Source of the DNA: Kitasatospora albolonga
GTDB taxonomy: Bacteria; Actinomycetota; Actinomycetes; Streptomycetales; Streptomycetaceae
DNA: 64,000 nucleotides
Reading direction: 5' to 3'
NCBI GenBank assembly: GCA_002082585.1
Contig: CP020563.1
Location: 2,040,001 to 2,104,000, forward strand
A program made the position numbers and the translations under genes. The notes under the pieces were generated by a model. That model did not search any database and was not told the DNA's origin. It saw nothing but the letters and a program-made list of their open reading frames with translations. This document shows, in pieces, positions 31,372 to 39,176 of this stretch (position 1 is its first letter; every line of letters begins with the position of its first letter).

Positions 31372-33299
31372 TGGCCGGTCCTGGCGGACGGATGATGGCC
31401 GGGGGCGCGCCCACCGAGCGGTCGATGGACTTCAAGGGGTCGGGCAAGCGGCTGCTGAAGCGGTTCGGCCGGGAGAAGACCCCGCTGTATCTGATGCTGG
31501 GCGCGGTGACGGCCAGCGTGGCGCTGGCGGTGGCCGGGCCGAAGATCCTGGGCAGGGCGACCGACCTGATCTTCGCGGGGGTGGTCGGCCGGCAGATGCC
31601 GGAGGGCACCACGAAGGCGGAGGCGGTCGAGGGGCTGCGCGCGGAGGGCAGCGGTTCGCTGGCCGACATGCTCTCGGGGGTGGGCTTCACCCCGGGCGAG
31701 GGCATCGACTTCGGCGCGGTGGGCGGCGTGCTGCTGATGGCGCTCGCGGTCTATGTCGCCGCCGGACTGCTGATGCTGGTCGCCACGCGGCTGTCGATCC
31801 GGGTGATCAACCGGATCGTCTTCCAGCTGCGCGAGGACCTCCAGACGAAGCTGGCGCGGCTGCCGCTGTCGTACTTCGACCGGGCCAAGCGCGGTGAGGT
31901 GCTCAGCCGGGCGACCAACGACATCGACAACATCTCGCAGACGCTCCAGCAGACGATGGGCCAGCTCATCAACTCCCTGCTGACCATCGTCGGCGTACTG
32001 ATCATGATGTTCTGGATCTCCCCGCTGCTGGCGCTGGTCGCGCTGGTGACGATCCCGCTGTCGGTGGTCGTGGCGACGCGGGTCGGCAAGCGGTCGCAGC
32101 CGCAGTTCGTGAAGCAGTGGCAGGTGACGGGGCGGCTCAACGCCCATATCGAGGAGATGTACACCGGGCACACCCTGGTGAAGGTGTTCGGGCGGCAGGA
32201 GGAGTCCGCGCGGGACTTCGCCGAGCAGAACGAGGCGCTGTACGAGGCCGGGTTCAAGGCGCAGTTCGCCAGCGGGCTGATGCAGCCGCTGATGTTCTTC
32301 ATCTCGAACATCAACTATGTGCTGGTGGCCGTCGTGGGCGGGCTGCGGGTCGCCTCGGGCACCTTGTCGATCGGTGACGTCCAGGCGTTCATCCAGTACT
32401 CCCGGCAGTTCTCGATGCCGCTGACGCAGGTCGCTTCGATGGCCAACCTGGTGCAGTCCGGGGTGGCTTCGGCCGAGCGGGTCTTCGAGCTGCTGGACGC
32501 GGAGGAGCAGGGCCCGGACCCGGAGCGCGGCGCACTGCCGGAGGAGCTGACGGGGCGGGTCTCGCTGGAGAAGGTGTCGTTCCGCTACGAGCCGGAGAAG
32601 CCGCTCATCGAGGGGCTCTCGCTGAGCGTGGAGCCGGGGCAGACGGTCGCGATCGTCGGCCCGACCGGGGCGGGCAAGACCACGCTGGTCAATCTGCTGA
32701 TGCGGTTCTACGAGGTGACCGGCGGGCGGATCACGCTCGACGGGGTCGATGTGGCGCAGGTGCCCCGGGACGACCTGCGGTCGCGGATCGGCATGGTGCT
32801 CCAGGACACCTGGCTGTTCGGCGGTTCCATCGCGGAGAACATCGCGTACGGCGCCGCGCGCGCGGTCACCCGGGAGGAGATCGAGGAGGCGGCCCGGGCG
32901 GCGCACGCGGACCGGTTCATCCGGACGCTGCCCGACGGGTACGACTCGGTGATCGACGACGAGGGCTCCGGGGTCAGCGCGGGCGAGAAGCAGCTGATCA
33001 CCATCGCGCGGGCGTTCCTCTCCGACCCGGTGATCCTGGTCCTGGACGAGGCCACCAGCTCGGTGGACACCCGGACCGAGGTGCTGATCCAGAAGGCGAT
33101 GGCGCGCCTGGCCCACGGGCGTACGTCGTTCGTGATCGCGCACCGGCTCTCCACGATCCGGGACGCGGACGTGATCCTGGTGATGGAGAGCGGGTCGATC
33201 GTGGAACAGGGCACGCACGAGGAGCTGTTGGCGGCGGGCGGTGCCTATGCCCGGTTGTACGCGGCCCAGTTCGCGGAGGCGCTGGCGGAGGTGGACTGA
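31371..33299 (+). CDS. Heterodimeric ABC exporter, catalytic subunit
   Basis: A 642-residue half-transporter, longer than its partner because of an extra loop between helices 1 and 2 (about residues 65-115). Walker A is GPTGAGKTT, Walker B ILVLDEATSSVD with the catalytic Glu, and the His switch is IAHRLSTI. The ABC signature reads VSAGEKQ instead of LSGGQ, so the functional site is made from this subunit's Walker motifs and the partner's VSGGQ. This is the expected asymmetry of a heterodimeric exporter. The start ATG lies within the partner's stop (TGATG). A hairpin follows directly at its stop. Confidence 0.93.
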   Translation: MAGPGGRMMAGGAPTERSMDFKGSGKRLLKRFGREKTPLYLMLGAVTASVALAVAGPKILGRATDLIFAGVVGRQMPEGTTKAEAVEGLRAEGSGSLADMLSGVGFTPGEGIDFGAVGGVLLMALAVYVAAGLLMLVATRLSIRVINRIVFQLREDLQTKLARLPLSYFDRAKRGEVLSRATNDIDNISQTLQQTMGQLINSLLTIVGVLIMMFWISPLLALVALVTIPLSVVVATRVGKRSQPQFVKQWQVTGRLNAHIEEMYTGHTLVKVFGRQEESARDFAEQNEALYEAGFKAQFASGLMQPLMFFISNINYVLVAVVGGLRVASGTLSIGDVQAFIQYSRQFSMPLTQVASMANLVQSGVASAERVFELLDAEEQGPDPERGALPEELTGRVSLEKVSFRYEPEKPLIEGLSLSVEPGQTVAIVGPTGAGKTTLVNLLMRFYEVTGGRITLDGVDVAQVPRDDLRSRIGMVLQDTWLFGGSIAENIAYGAARAVTREEIEEAARAAHADRFIRTLPDGYDSVIDDEGSGVSAGEKQLITIARAFLSDPVILVLDEATSSVDTRTEVLIQKAMARLAHGRTSFVIAHRLSTIRDADVILVMESGSIVEQGTHEELLAAGGAYARLYAAQFAEALAEVD

Positions 33300-33325
33300 T
33301 CCCGGGGCGGCCCCCGGGGGTCAGT
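33295..33325. terminator. Bidirectional hairpin joining two convergent stop codons
   Basis: ACTGA-t-CCCGGGG ... CCCCGGG-gg-TCAGT: both stop codons (TGA at 33297-33299 and the hrdA-type gene's TGA complement at 33321-33323) lie in the arms of one stem, with CCCGGGG/CCCCGGG in the centre. It probably terminates both converging units. Confidence 0.65.
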
Positions 33326-34520
33326 CCAGGTAGCCGCGGAGCTGGTCCGCGAAGGCGTGGTCCCGCAGCCTGCTGAGGGTCTTGGACTCGATCTGGCGGA
33401 TGCGTTCGCGCGTCACGCCGAAGATCCGGCCGATCTCCTCCAGGGTGCGGGGCCGCCCGTCGTCCAGGCCGTAACGGAGCTGGACGACCTTGCGTTCGCG
33501 CTCCCCGAGGGTGGAGAGGACCGCCTCCAGGTGTTCGCGCAGCAGCAGGAAGGCGGCGGACTCGACGGGTGAGGCGGCGTCGCCGTCCTCGATGAGGTCG
33601 CCGAAGGAGACGTCGTCCTCCTCGCCGACGGGGGCGTGCAGGGAGACCGGCTCCTGGGCCAGGCGCAGGATTTCGGTGACCCGCTCCGGGGTCAGGTCGA
33701 GCTGGGCGCCCACCTCGTCGGCGGTGGGCTCGTACCCGCGCTCCTGGAGCAGCCTGCGCTGGACGCGGACCACCCGGTTGATCAGCTCCACGACATGGAC
33801 GGGGACGCGGATCGTACGGGCCTGATCGGCCAGGGCGCGGGACATGGCCTGGCGAATCCACCAGGTCGCGTACGTGGAGAACTTGTAGCCCCGGGCGTAG
33901 TCGAACTTCTCCACCGCCCGGATCAGCCCGAGGTTCCCCTCCTGAACCAGGTCGAGCATGGTCAGCCCGCGCCCGACGTACCGCTTGGCGACGGAGACGA
34001 CCAGACGGAGGTTGGCCTCGATGAGCCGGCGCTTGGCGGTGCGGCCCATGACGACGAGCCGGTCCAGGTCGCCCGCGAGCCGGGAGTCCAGGTCCGGGGT
34101 GCCCGCGAGCCGCTCCTCCGCGAAGAGCCCGGCCTCCACGCGGCGGGCCAGCTCGACCTCCTCGGCGGCGGTGAGCAGCGGGATGCGGCCGATCTCGCGC
34201 AGATACTGCCGGAAGAGGTCGGAGGTGGGGCCGCCGTTCTCCGCCCGGCTCCGCGCCTCGCGGGGTTCGGGGACGTGCTCCGCTTCCTCCATGACGGCCT
34301 CGGTTGCGCTCATGACCGCCTCGGGGGCCCGCGGCACGGGCGGACCGGCCGCGGTCTCCGGGTGGCTCTCCCGGGGGCTTCCCGGCGGGTTCTCCCCAGG
34401 GCCCTCCGGAAGGTCCTGCGGGTGGCTCTCCGGGTGGCTCTCCGGGTGGTGGACAGCCCGGTTCTGCGCGGGAATCACCGACATGTGCTCGGTCGTGGTC
34501 GTCACGGTCCGCGTCTGCAC
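33321..34520 (-). CDS. hrdA: Principal-like (group 2) RNA polymerase sigma factor, HrdA type
   Basis: A 399-residue sigma-70 protein. The N-terminal 90 residues are low-complexity with [10 protein letters not shown] repeats. Region 1.2 ([28 protein letters not shown]), region 2 ([56 protein letters not shown]), region 3 and region 4 ([21 protein letters not shown]) are complete. The acidic, Lys-rich region 1.1 of HrdB is lacking and the size fits Streptomyces HrdA, which is also next to dnaG in my recollection. Group 2 factors read near-consensus promoters in stationary phase. GTG start with GGAGGT seven bases upstream. Confidence 0.9.
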   Translation of the reverse strand: MQTRTVTTTTEHMSVIPAQNRAVHHPESHPESHPQDLPEGPGENPPGSPRESHPETAAGPPVPRAPEAVMSATEAVMEEAEHVPEPREARSRAENGGPTSDLFRQYLREIGRIPLLTAAEEVELARRVEAGLFAEERLAGTPDLDSRLAGDLDRLVVMGRTAKRRLIEANLRLVVSVAKRYVGRGLTMLDLVQEGNLGLIRAVEKFDYARGYKFSTYATWWIRQAMSRALADQARTIRVPVHVVELINRVVRVQRRLLQERGYEPTADEVGAQLDLTPERVTEILRLAQEPVSLHAPVGEEDDVSFGDLIEDGDAASPVESAAFLLLREHLEAVLSTLGERERKVVQLRYGLDDGRPRTLEEIGRIFGVTRERIRQIESKTLSRLRDHAFADQLRGYLD

Positions 34521-34796
34521 GAGGGCGACCTCCAGGTGATCACTGCCTGATGACGGGACGGAGGTCCGCGCCAGGGCCCTGGGTCGAGATCAGGCCCGCG
34601 CACTCCGATGACTCTGGCAGCCCCAGTGTGGGGCACGGCACAGGGTTGCCACGAGGGGCGTGCGGGGACTTTTTGGTTCCGGTCGGTCACCGGCCGGTTA
34701 CTGCTCCCGGTCCGTCGGGCGGACGCCGGTGCCGCACCGGCCCGCTGTCCGTCCGGTCCGGCGGATCGCCCGGCCGGCCGGTGGGAGAGTGCGGAC

Positions 34797-35468
34797 ATGA
34801 CGATTACTGGACGCACGCTGACAACGGACGTGATCGCGGCCCTGACCTACTGGCCCCAGGTCCTCCACGGAGGCGGCAAGTACCCTCCGGACCCGGTGGA
34901 CCTCACCGTTCTGCCCCCGTTCCTCAACGGGCTGCTGGCGGATCTTCCCTGGTGGAACCGCGACTGGAAGGTCAGCCGTGTCGAGCCGGGGCTGCCCCTG
35001 GAGATCGGGAGTGATCACCGCGGTCACCCCGCGAGGTTCACCGAGGTGTACGTGCCGGGCACAGTCGGTCCAGGTGATGGCGATGGCGATGGCGATGGCG
35101 ATGGCGATGGCGAGAGTCTGCCCTTTGTCGCGACGATCGGATTCGCGGGCGACCGGCTGATCCGGTTCCAGGCCAAGATCGACGACATGGTCGTCGGTCC
35201 TGCCGTCGCCCCTGCCGGACAGCCGGAGCCGCACCCGTTCGCGCGGGTGCTCACCGGGCTGATGGACCTGCGCGGGATTCCGGTCAGGAACATGGCGTGG
35301 GAGACCGGGCGTTCGAGGTCCACCATCCAGATGCTGCGCAGCGGACGGCACAACCCTGAGCCGCTTCTCGTCCAGGAGATCGCCGGGGCTCTGGGTATGT
35401 CCGAGGCAGATGTCAGCATCATCGCCGGGCTCGACACCGACAGCCCCCGGGAGGACACCCCGCGCTGA
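34797..35468 (+). CDS. XRE-like DNA-binding protein with Asp-Gly repeat
   Basis: A 223-residue protein. The N-terminal 90 residues (TLTTDVIAALTYWPQVLHGGGKYPPDP...) match no family I recognise. Residues 94-105 are (Asp-Gly)6 encoded by six exact GATGGC units. The C-terminal third (about 150-215) looks like an XRE-type HTH: 'FARVLTGLMDLRGIPVRNMAWETGRSRSTIQMLRSGRHNPEPLLVQEIAGALGMSEADVSIIAG'. GGGAGAG lies about nine bases before the ATG. The gene lies between sigma factor and primase genes but is transcribed alone on the opposite strand. The DNA target and role are unknown. Confidence 0.75.
   Translation: MTITGRTLTTDVIAALTYWPQVLHGGGKYPPDPVDLTVLPPFLNGLLADLPWWNRDWKVSRVEPGLPLEIGSDHRGHPARFTEVYVPGTVGPGDGDGDGDGDGDGESLPFVATIGFAGDRLIRFQAKIDDMVVGPAVAPAGQPEPHPFARVLTGLMDLRGIPVRNMAWETGRSRSTIQMLRSGRHNPEPLLVQEIAGALGMSEADVSIIAGLDTDSPREDTPR
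35076..35111 (+). repeat. (GATGGC)6 microsatellite in frame
   Basis: Six perfect hexamer units inside the XRE-like gene encoding alternating Asp-Gly. Hexamer slippage would keep the frame and vary the acidic linker length. Confidence 0.95.
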
Positions 35469-35488
35469 GGGGTGCGCGGGAGGGGCCC

Positions 35489-37405
35489 TCAGAGCGCGTC
35501 GGCGCCCCGTGCCCGCAGGGACTGCGCGTACTGCTGGAGCACCCAGACCTCGTTCTGCGCGGCGGCCAGGTCGTCGGGGGCCACATGGCTGCCGAGGCGG
35601 GCGAGACTGCTCTGTACGTCGTTGATGCGGCGGTCCACGGCGCGCAGCCGGACGTGGACGAGCTGCATTCCGGCGTAGGTCTCGTCGATCGTCTTGCCGT
35701 GGAAGACCTCGACGGCGAGCTCGGTGACGAGGTTGCGCACGGAGTCGTCGGGGGCCGCGTCCATGACGGCGACCAGATACTCGCGGCTGTCGCCGAGGCC
35801 GCGCTCGGCGCCGCCCGCCTCCTCGATGCACCGTCGCACGGCCGCGTAGGGCGCGGCGGTGAACTCGTCCACGCCGTACGCGTCGAAGGCCGGGCAGACC
35901 AGGGCGGGCTTCTGGAGGGCCAGCTTCAGGAGCTCGCGCTCGGTGCGGTGGGCGGGGCTGCGGAGGTGGAGCGCGGGGCCGGAGAAACCGGCGGGGGCCG
36001 GGGCGCTCTGCTGCGGGGCGCCGGGGCGCGGGCCCCGGGGGCCGCCGCGCTCCCCCTTGGTGTCGCCGCCCTTGCTCCGGGCCCAGTGGGCGAGCTGGGC
36101 GACGCGGCGGACGACGAATTCCTGGTCGAGGATGCCGACGAGCCCGGCGAGCTGGACCGCCACCTCGCGCTGCACGCTGCTGGTCTTGATTTTGGAGACG
36201 ACGGTGGCGGCCTCGTCGAGCGCGGCAGCACGGCCCGCCGGGGTCTCCAGGTCGTACCGGCCGACGATCTGGCGCAGCGCGAACTCGAAGAGCGGGGTGC
36301 GCGGCTCGACCAGGTCGCGTACGGAGTCGTCGCCCTTGGCCAGCCGCAGGTCGCACGGGTCCATGCCGTCCGGGGCGATGGCGATGTACGTCTCGGCGGC
36401 GAACTTCTGGTCGTCCTCGAAGGCGCGCAGGGCGGCCTTCTGACCGGCCGCGTCACCGTCGAAGGTGAAGATCACGCGGGCACTGCCGTTGTCCATGAGG
36501 AGGCGGCGCAGGATCTTGATGTGGTCGTTGCCGAAGGCGGTGCCGCAGGTGGCGATGGCGGTGGTGACCCCGGCGAGATGGCAGGCCATGACGTCGGTGT
36601 AGCCCTCGACCACGACGGCGCGGCTGGACTTGGCGATGTCCTTCTTGGCCAGGTCGATGCCGTACAGCACCTGGGACTTCTTGTAGACGGGGGTCTCGGG
36701 GGTGTTCAGGTACTTCGGGCCGTTGTCGTCGTCGCGGAGCTTGCGGGCGCCGAAGCCGACGATGTCCCCGGCGGTGTCGCTGATCGGCCACATCAGCCGC
36801 CCGCGGAAGCGGTCGATGGGGCCCCGGCGGCCGTCCTGGGAGAGGCCGGAGGTGATGAGCTCCTTGTCGCTGAAGCCCTTGCCGCGCAGATAGCGGGTGA
36901 GGTGGTCCCAGCCGGCCGGGCTGTAGCCGACGCGGAAGTGGGTGGCGGCCTCCTGGTCGAAGCCGCGCTCGGCGAGGAACTTCCGGCCGATCTCGGCCTC
37001 GGGGCTCTCCAGCGCTCGGACGTAGAACTCGGCGGCGGCCTGGTGGGCCTCGATCAGCCGGATGCGTTCGCCGCGCTGGTGGGAGGGGTTGTAGCCGCCC
37101 TCCTCGTACCGCAGAGTGATGCCCGCCTTGGCGGCGAGGCGCTCGACCGTCTCCGAGAAGGAGAGGTGGTCGATCTTCATCACGAACGCGATGGTGTCGC
37201 CGCCCTCCTGGCAGCCGAAGCAGTGGAACAGACCCTTGGAGGGGCTGACCTGGAAGGAGGGGGACTTCTCGTCGTGGAAGGGGCAGAGTCCCTTGAGGTT
37301 TCCGCCGCCCGCGCTGCGCAGTTGGAGGTACTCGGACACGACGGCGTCGATCGGGACCGCGTCCCGTACCGCCTTCACGTCGTCGTCGTTGATCCTGCCC
37401 GCCAC
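35489..37405 (-). CDS. dnaG: DNA primase DnaG
   Basis: A 638-residue primase that makes RNA primers for lagging-strand replication. The CHC2 zinc finger has Cys41-His44 and Cys62-Cys65. The catalytic core shows 'RFRGRLMWPISD', the motif 'GYSPAGWDHL', and the Toprim elements VVEGYTDVMA (acidic Glu) and FTFDGDAAGQKA (Asp-x-Asp). A Gly/Arg/Pro-rich linker (about 435-480) leads to the C-terminal helicase-binding domain. Length fits actinobacterial DnaG. The ATG is followed by AGRINDDDVKAVRD, the typical start. Very few bases separate it from the convergent XRE gene (20 bp). Confidence 0.97.
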   Translation of the reverse strand: MAGRINDDDVKAVRDAVPIDAVVSEYLQLRSAGGGNLKGLCPFHDEKSPSFQVSPSKGLFHCFGCQEGGDTIAFVMKIDHLSFSETVERLAAKAGITLRYEEGGYNPSHQRGERIRLIEAHQAAAEFYVRALESPEAEIGRKFLAERGFDQEAATHFRVGYSPAGWDHLTRYLRGKGFSDKELITSGLSQDGRRGPIDRFRGRLMWPISDTAGDIVGFGARKLRDDDNGPKYLNTPETPVYKKSQVLYGIDLAKKDIAKSSRAVVVEGYTDVMACHLAGVTTAIATCGTAFGNDHIKILRRLLMDNGSARVIFTFDGDAAGQKAALRAFEDDQKFAAETYIAIAPDGMDPCDLRLAKGDDSVRDLVEPRTPLFEFALRQIVGRYDLETPAGRAAALDEAATVVSKIKTSSVQREVAVQLAGLVGILDQEFVVRRVAQLAHWARSKGGDTKGERGGPRGPRPGAPQQSAPAPAGFSGPALHLRSPAHRTERELLKLALQKPALVCPAFDAYGVDEFTAAPYAAVRRCIEEAGGAERGLGDSREYLVAVMDAAPDDSVRNLVTELAVEVFHGKTIDETYAGMQLVHVRLRAVDRRINDVQSSLARLGSHVAPDDLAAAQNEVWVLQQYAQSLRARGADAL

Positions 37406-37474
37406 GTGTGAAGTCTACGGGTGGGCTCGGACAACCCGACGCCGCCGGGCCCCCGCCCAGCTCCGGCACGGGGG

Positions 37475-38362
37475 TCAGGCCGGGCGGCGGGCGGCCCAGG
37501 CGGTGCGTTCGGTCCGTACGGTGAGGTCGTCGCGGCGCAGGAGGGAGCCGGGGCCCCCGGTGTCGAGCAGCCGGTCGAGCGCGGCCAGGTCCTCGGGGGC
37601 GAGCCCGTCGGCCACACTGCGGCGCAGCCGCCGGAGGCTGCTCAGGGCGTAGGCGCGGACCGCCTCGGCGCGAGCGCCCTCCGTCCGGTCCGCACGGACT
37701 CCCTCCGCCCCGTCCGTCCGGCCGGTGTCCACCGTGATCACGTGCTCGTCCTCGACCGTGAATCCGGCCCCGGTCAGCACGGGGCCCCAGTCGGCGCCCC
37801 GGTGCGGCACGTGTTCGGCGTGGAAGCGGGCGCTCACCTCGTGGCAGCGGTCCTCCAGACCGGGCCGGTCCTCAGGGGCGTCGGCGGGCAGGAAGCGGGG
37901 GAAGCCGGACAGCTCCACCACGGCGAGGAGCCCGCCGGGGGCGAGCAGGCCGTGGACGGTGCGCAGGGCCCGGCCGGGGTCAGCCATGTGGTGCATCGAG
38001 GCCGACGCCCACACCAGGTCGGGCGTGCCGAGGTCGGGCCAGTCGGCGGCGTCGAGGTCGGCCTGCACGGTCCGTACGCGCCCCTCGTCGCCCCGGGCGC
38101 ACGCCTTCTCCCGCACCCGCTGGAGGTGCGCGGCCGAGGTGTCGACGGCGGTGACGTGGGCTTCGGGGAAGCGGTCGAGGAGGGCGAAGGTGCCCGCTCC
38201 GGTACCGCACCCGAGGTCGACGATCCGGCGGGGCGGGGCGTGGAGCGGGAGCCGGTCGATGAGGGCGGCGGTGTGCTCGCCGAGGACCTGGGCGTCCAGA
38301 TCCAGGATCTCCGCCTCGCCGTGGTGGTCCGGAACATGGGTGTGGGTGTGTGTCCGTGTCAT
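37475..38362 (-). CDS. SAM-dependent class I methyltransferase
   Basis: A 295-residue methyltransferase. Motif I VDLGCGTGAGTFALLDRFPE (about residues 48-67) and motif II VTAVDTSAAHLQRV define the SAM pocket; 'ASASMHHMADPGRALRTVHGLLAPGGLLAVVEL' holds motifs post-II and III. The N-terminus is His/Thr-rich (THTHTH). The substrate is unknown; the fold matches Methyltransf_25-type small-molecule enzymes. ATG 38362 was chosen for the conserved start; TAGCGT lies about seven bases upstream and there is no ribosome site. It lies next to the XRE-cupin regulator, 114 bp away, in the same direction, and could be under its control. Confidence 0.88.
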   Translation of the reverse strand: MTRTHTHTHVPDHHGEAEILDLDAQVLGEHTAALIDRLPLHAPPRRIVDLGCGTGAGTFALLDRFPEAHVTAVDTSAAHLQRVREKACARGDEGRVRTVQADLDAADWPDLGTPDLVWASASMHHMADPGRALRTVHGLLAPGGLLAVVELSGFPRFLPADAPEDRPGLEDRCHEVSARFHAEHVPHRGADWGPVLTGAGFTVEDEHVITVDTGRTDGAEGVRADRTEGARAEAVRAYALSSLRRLRRSVADGLAPEDLAALDRLLDTGGPGSLLRRDDLTVRTERTAWAARRPA

Positions 38363-38476
38363 GGGGCCCACGCTAGGACGGTCATGCGCTTACGGCACGG
38401 CCTCTCCCGATACTGGCAAGGAGTCGGCCGTTCCGGATGCGGGGCGCGCAAGCGGAGCCCGTACGCGCCCCGGGCG

Positions 38477-39085
38477 TCATGTCGTGTTCGGCAGGTCCGG
38501 CGCGCAGTCCTTCGCGGCTCCCCGGCCCTCGCGCAGATGGCCGCGGCGGGCGTCGCGGTCGAAGATCCCGAGGATCTCGCACGGGCCGCCCTCGGCCCCG
38601 ATGGCGTGCGGCAGCATCGTGGGGAACTCGGCCGCCTGGTTGGTCTCCACGCGGAAGCGGCGGTGGCCCAGCAGGAGGGTCGCGGTGCCGGAGAGGACGA
38701 CGAGCCACTCCCGGCCGGGGTGGGCGCGCATCCGGGCCGGGTTGTCCGGCGGCGGCTCGGTCATCCGCTGCCGTACGACGGTCATACCGGGATCGCCCTT
38801 GACGGGCCAGCGCATCAGCCCGTGGGCGCCGTCGATCATCGGGCTGGTGATGACGTCGTCCGAGGCGGTCTCCACGAGCTGGTCCAGGGTGGTGTCCAGG
38901 GCCCGGGCCAGCGTGACGAGCTGGTCCAGGGCGAGGCGGCGCTGCCCGTTCTCGATGCGGCTGAGCGAGGACTGACTGAGGTTCGCCCGCCCGGCCAGCT
39001 CCTCCAGGGACCAGCCCTGGGCCACCCGCAGGGCACGGATGCGTTTGCGTACGAGGCTGTCCAGATCACCATCATCTTGCTCCAT
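38477..39085 (-). CDS. XRE-cupin transcriptional regulator
   Basis: A 202-residue regulator: the N-terminal HTH (about 12-66: RIRALRVAQGWSLEELAGRANLSQSSLSRIENGQRRLALDQLVTLARAL) is followed by a cupin sensor domain (about 95-185) with 'AHPGREWLVVLSGTATLLLG'. This domain order is typical of repressors that bind a small effector in the cupin. ATG 39085 is preferred over 39094 because TACGAT lies seven bases upstream, suggesting a leaderless mRNA. It is divergent from a DHA2 exporter, with a 20-bp near-perfect palindrome between them, and is the likely repressor of that exporter. Confidence 0.92.
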   Translation of the reverse strand: MEQDDGDLDSLVRKRIRALRVAQGWSLEELAGRANLSQSSLSRIENGQRRLALDQLVTLARALDTTLDQLVETASDDVITSPMIDGAHGLMRWPVKGDPGMTVVRQRMTEPPPDNPARMRAHPGREWLVVLSGTATLLLGHRRFRVETNQAAEFPTMLPHAIGAEGGPCEILGIFDRDARRGHLREGRGAAKDCAPDLPNTT

Positions 39086-39106
39086 GCGCAACATCGTATG
39101 CCCTGA

Positions 39107-39126
39107 ACGCAAAGCGCGCTTAGCGT
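39107..39126. promoter_or_regulatory. Palindromic operator for the XRE-cupin regulator
   Basis: ACGCAAAGCGCGCTTAGCGT, with 18 of 20 positions symmetric around AAGCGCGCTT. It lies immediately upstream of the -10 candidate of the regulator and 51 bp before the exporter start. Confidence 0.75.
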
Positions 39127-39176
39127 CGTGGCGCGGGTCCGGAACAGCCGGGCCCCGTACGACGTGAGAGGCACCC

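Noticed and set aside
35585-37411. 608-codon plus-strand frame opposite dnaG
   Set aside because: Exact shadow of dnaG; composition (Gly/Val/Glu/Leu-rich) is that of antisense GC-rich DNA, and dnaG motifs are unambiguous.
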